This document shows, piece by piece, positions 61,474 to 64,000 of a DNA stretch of 64,000 bases. A program made the position numbers and the translations under genes. The notes below the pieces were generated by a model. The model had not been told where the DNA came from, searched no databases, and saw only the letters and a program-made list of their open reading frames with translations. Every line of letters begins with the position of its first letter. The stretch's first letter is position 1. The stretch is from Podaxis mareebaensis (Eukaryota; Basidiomycota; Agaricomycetes; Agaricales; Agaricaceae), in assembly GCA_018524725.1 (NCBI GenBank), contig JAEUWP010000459.1:62001-126000 (forward strand), written 5' to 3'.

Positions 61474-62932
61474 CTAGGTGTACAGGGGACGCAGCTCGGC
61501 TGAGTTTCGAACCATTAGAGAGAGGCGTCGAGCAAGGGCATTAGCAGGATTGGATGACTGTATATTATTCAACCACCACTTGAGCTTGGCTTCCTTGGAT
61601 TTGAGTGACATTTGTCGACCGATGCTACGAATAAAAGGTTAAGAATGTGCGATTAAGCTGGGCTTGTGTATAAGTTGCTTACAGTCCGCGTTCCTCAAGG
61701 GCTTCGGTGAGCTCCTTTTCTGACAGTTGGAGACTGCCTTGGAGGAGCAAGCGATCATCTTCTGCCAGGAATTCTAGATGACGTCGTATCCGGTGTATCC
61801 GTAGGGCGTCAAAGCCGATGGTCGAGAGGCCAAGGAGCCTGATTGGACAGTGGTAAGCTATAACGCAGATGCATAATGAGAGGGGAACGTACCCGCATAT
61901 CGCGGTCGGCGCATCTTTGGTGCGAACGGCCTCAATTGGAAGATAACCCTCCGGATTTTCCTTGCTCTTGAGCTCAGCGAAGAGTGGGGAATAGTTGAGC
62001 GCGAATCCCAAGGCTTTCTGGGACTTCTTTTCTTGGATGCGCTCTTGTTGCGAAGGGAGGATGCAAGTCGAAGGAAGGAAAGAGGGTGCATAAATAGCAA
62101 TGAGGGGTATTACTTCTTCCAGGAGGAGGGCAATGATTATGAACGGGATGACTCTGGATGATAATCAGCACAGAGGATGAAACAGAGGGCAGGAGCGACA
62201 TACTTATTAACATCATCCTTCTGTGTCTGTATAAACCTGAACTCTGCTCTCGTCAAGGGACTTCCCCCGGCTTTGATTCTTGCGCGTATCTCGGATATCT
62301 CTCGGCGCCGGATGAAGATGAGTTTAACGCCCCGGAAGTAGAATTTCTAAGGATTCGTGTGAAGGTGCAGGACAATAGAGTGGAATTGTATACGCACCGC
62401 GAGTTGTATCCCTTTGTGCACGGTCCGCCTGAACCAGTTTGCATCGGCTGGAGGTGGGGTAAGGATACCATGGGCCTCTGCCTCTTCGATGTCGCGCTTG
62501 GCGGTCTCCTTCACTTCATTGAGGGGTGGCGGTGCAGATGTTGGTGAAGGAAGTTTATGCGAAGGGGAACTGGGGGAAAGCGGAACGTGGTGGGCTGAGA
62601 GAGTTGAAGGGCGCGGTGGGGGTGGCTTAACGGGACCTGGTCTTAGACCAACCTTGGGCTTGCGCTGTTGGAGAGTAGTAGGAGGGAGGTCGGAAGGCTT
62701 CTGTGGAGTGTCCTGTTTGGTAGAAGGCTCTGGGGCTGAAAGGAAGCGAGCATGGATGAGAGTTGGTTTGAGGAAGACACGGGGATGGTGTTGGTAGGAA
62801 AGAGTGGTCAGGGAGCGACATGGAGGTTGAGCTAGACGACTGGGGGATCAATTAGAAGAAGAAAAGAAATATGGATAGAGAAGAAAAAGATACCTGTGAG
62901 CCAGAGCATCGCGTGTGAGTGTACGCAGCATG
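61474..62932 (-). CDS. LETM1-domain mitochondrial inner-membrane protein
   Basis: LETM1/Mdm38-type proteins affect mitochondrial K+/H+ balance and bind mitochondrial ribosomes. The start at 62932 gives MLRTLTRDALAH, then a disordered Pro-rich segment. HKGIQLAVYIFL and FYFRGVKLIFIRRREI open the LETM1 region, then EFRFIQTQKDDVNKVIPFII, a helix (IIALLLEEVIPLIAIYAPSFLP), QKALGFALNYSPLF, FDALRIHRIRRHLEFLAEDD and LSEKELTEALEERG (ribosome-binding domain). The last exon reads GRQMSLKSKEAKLKWWL and stops at 61474. The protein is shorter than full-length LETM1 (no C-terminal EF hands), so it is nearer to LETMD1/Ylh47-like forms. The start codon lies 178 bp from the divergent last gene. Confidence 0.86.
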
Positions 62933-63110
62933 GAAAGAAATCAGATGAGCAGACTCGCCCAATGCCAGTCGCCGCCTCTAACAACCCTCCCTCTCCAAGC
63001 CAACTGTAATTTTCGACACAGTTACGCGTCACAGCACCACGTGGAGGTCACATCAGGTCACATCCCACTAGATAACTTGTAAGATCGATCACACCCAGTT
63101 ATCCCCTGCT

Positions 63111-63841
63111 ATGGATCTCATCGACGTATCCAATGCAACTCAAGTAGTCCAGGCTATTGACTCCCAGTTGTCTCCTCCAATAAAAAATGCAATAGCGTCT
63201 ACCGTCCTCTCCCTCACTGAGATTCAGCGCGCGTTTGACAAGGACGGCTCTCTTTCTACATTCCTTCCCCGTCACATCTTGCTGCTCCCTCCGCGTGCCC
63301 AGGGTGTACAAGCACCACACGACAGGTATCTGCGGTACTTTGGCGAACTGGCCATACTAGCCAACAAAGCAGCAGAGTCCCTTGCTTGCTCGAGCATACT
63401 TGCTGGCCAGGGGAGTGAGAGCGATGATACAGGTGATGTCGCACTTTGGCTGGGGGAGGGAGATTATGGACAAGGGAAAGAGTATAATGTCCTCAGAGTA
63501 CTTGAGTTGAGTCCCTGGCTGGAGCAAGGAGCCAAAGTGAGTCCAGGTCAAAGTTCAAGTCTTGCCATCCGCTTTCGCCATCTGAGTACTTCTAGGTGTC
63601 CAGGGTGGAGTTGTCGTCTTATGGGCTCACATTACCGTCTACCTTGTCTGACGGCATACCGAGTTCTCAAGTCCGAGATCTTGTGGAAAAGATGAACGAG
63701 ATGACGGACAAGTATTGTTTCCGAGTCAGCTCACTAACGACTGCACCTCTTGTTGTCTTCTTTCTTTTGGGACGCCTTGTGCAAGACGAGACGTCTGGAT
63801 GGGGTGGTCTCATAGGAATAGGCACATGGTCAGACCAGTAA
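63111..63841 (+). CDS. Unknown protein, two exons
   Basis: The start at 63111 (MDLIDVSNATQVVQAIDSQL) opens a long exon reading to LSPWLEQGAK. A 59 nt intron (GTGAGT...TTCTAG, about 63537-63595) joins to VSRVELSSYGLTLP and the frame ends TWSDQ at 63841, about 220 residues in all. The N-terminal half is predicted helical (FGELAILANKAAESLACSS). One hydrophobic stretch near the end (APLVVFFLLGRLV) might be buried or membrane-associated. I do not recognise a family. Coding is supported by the long frame and a clean intron, and by the short divergent promoter shared with the LETM1 gene. Confidence 0.6.
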
Positions 63842-64000
63842 ATTCTCTGTCCTAAGTTTTTAGTCTGTCTTGCCATCACTTCTTGTGTTTTACTCTCGAA
63901 GCTCCAAGATGATCTTCTGAGGTATTATCATACGTGTGTCCTTGTTTGGCAAGGTCATCTGTGTTATGATTTCGCGCCGGAAGCCTTACCGTTTCATGCC

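Overview
This window is nuclear DNA from a filamentous basidiomycete, most likely a mushroom-forming Agaricomycete. The evidence is the dense packing of genes with many short introns (mostly about 48-75 nt with GT..AG ends), very small internal exons, a STE3-type seven-helix pheromone receptor, a class IV-type chitin synthase, a Con-6 protein and a relic Tc1/mariner-like transposon. I cannot assign a species. Because genes are spliced, spans below run from start codon to stop codon and include introns. Product calls rest on recognising conserved motifs in the joined exons.

Layout, left to right: NAD kinase (+); queuosine-salvage glycosylase QNG1 family (-); mitochondrial YqeY/AIM41-like protein (+); ER ubiquitin ligase HRD1 (-); membrane-anchored amidohydrolase-3 enzyme (+); RAD54B/RDH54 recombination translocase with duplicated N-terminal domains (-); mitochondrial t6A enzyme QRI7/OSGEPL1 (-); HbrB/BIT61 TORC2 subunit (+); Con-6 protein (+); dynamitin (-); type-2 asparaginase (+); STE3-like receptor (+); PEX24/PEX30-type dysferlin-domain peroxin (-); GPI mannosyltransferase GPI18/PIG-V (+); a giant 8.8 kb DUF3712 repeat membrane protein (-); a gene-poor 2.4 kb gap with a broken reading frame and short repeats; an unknown basic nuclear-looking protein (-); a 6.5 kb sacsin/DUF3684-type Bergerat ATPase with a C-terminal HExxHxxxxxH motif (-); chitin synthase (-); a Tc1/mariner-like element; SKI3/TTC37 (+); a LETM1-domain protein (-); and an unknown protein (+).

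Nearly all genes are housekeeping genes: NAD(P) supply, tRNA modification (two separate pathways), ER-associated degradation, TOR signalling, dynein transport, peroxisome and GPI biology, cell wall, RNA decay and mitochondrial maintenance. Neighbours do not form an obvious pathway. Several pairs are divergent with very short shared promoters (86 bp between the peroxin and GPI18 start codons, 168 bp between dynamitin and the asparaginase, 178 bp between LETM1 and the last gene) or tightly convergent (about 85-90 bp).

The most interesting items are the giant DUF3712 protein, the sacsin-like ATPase with a metalloprotease-type C terminus, the tandem N-terminal domains in RAD54B, and the internally deleted Tc1/mariner element whose two ends can be matched base for base. 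I found no CRISPR array, no rRNA and no convincing tRNA.
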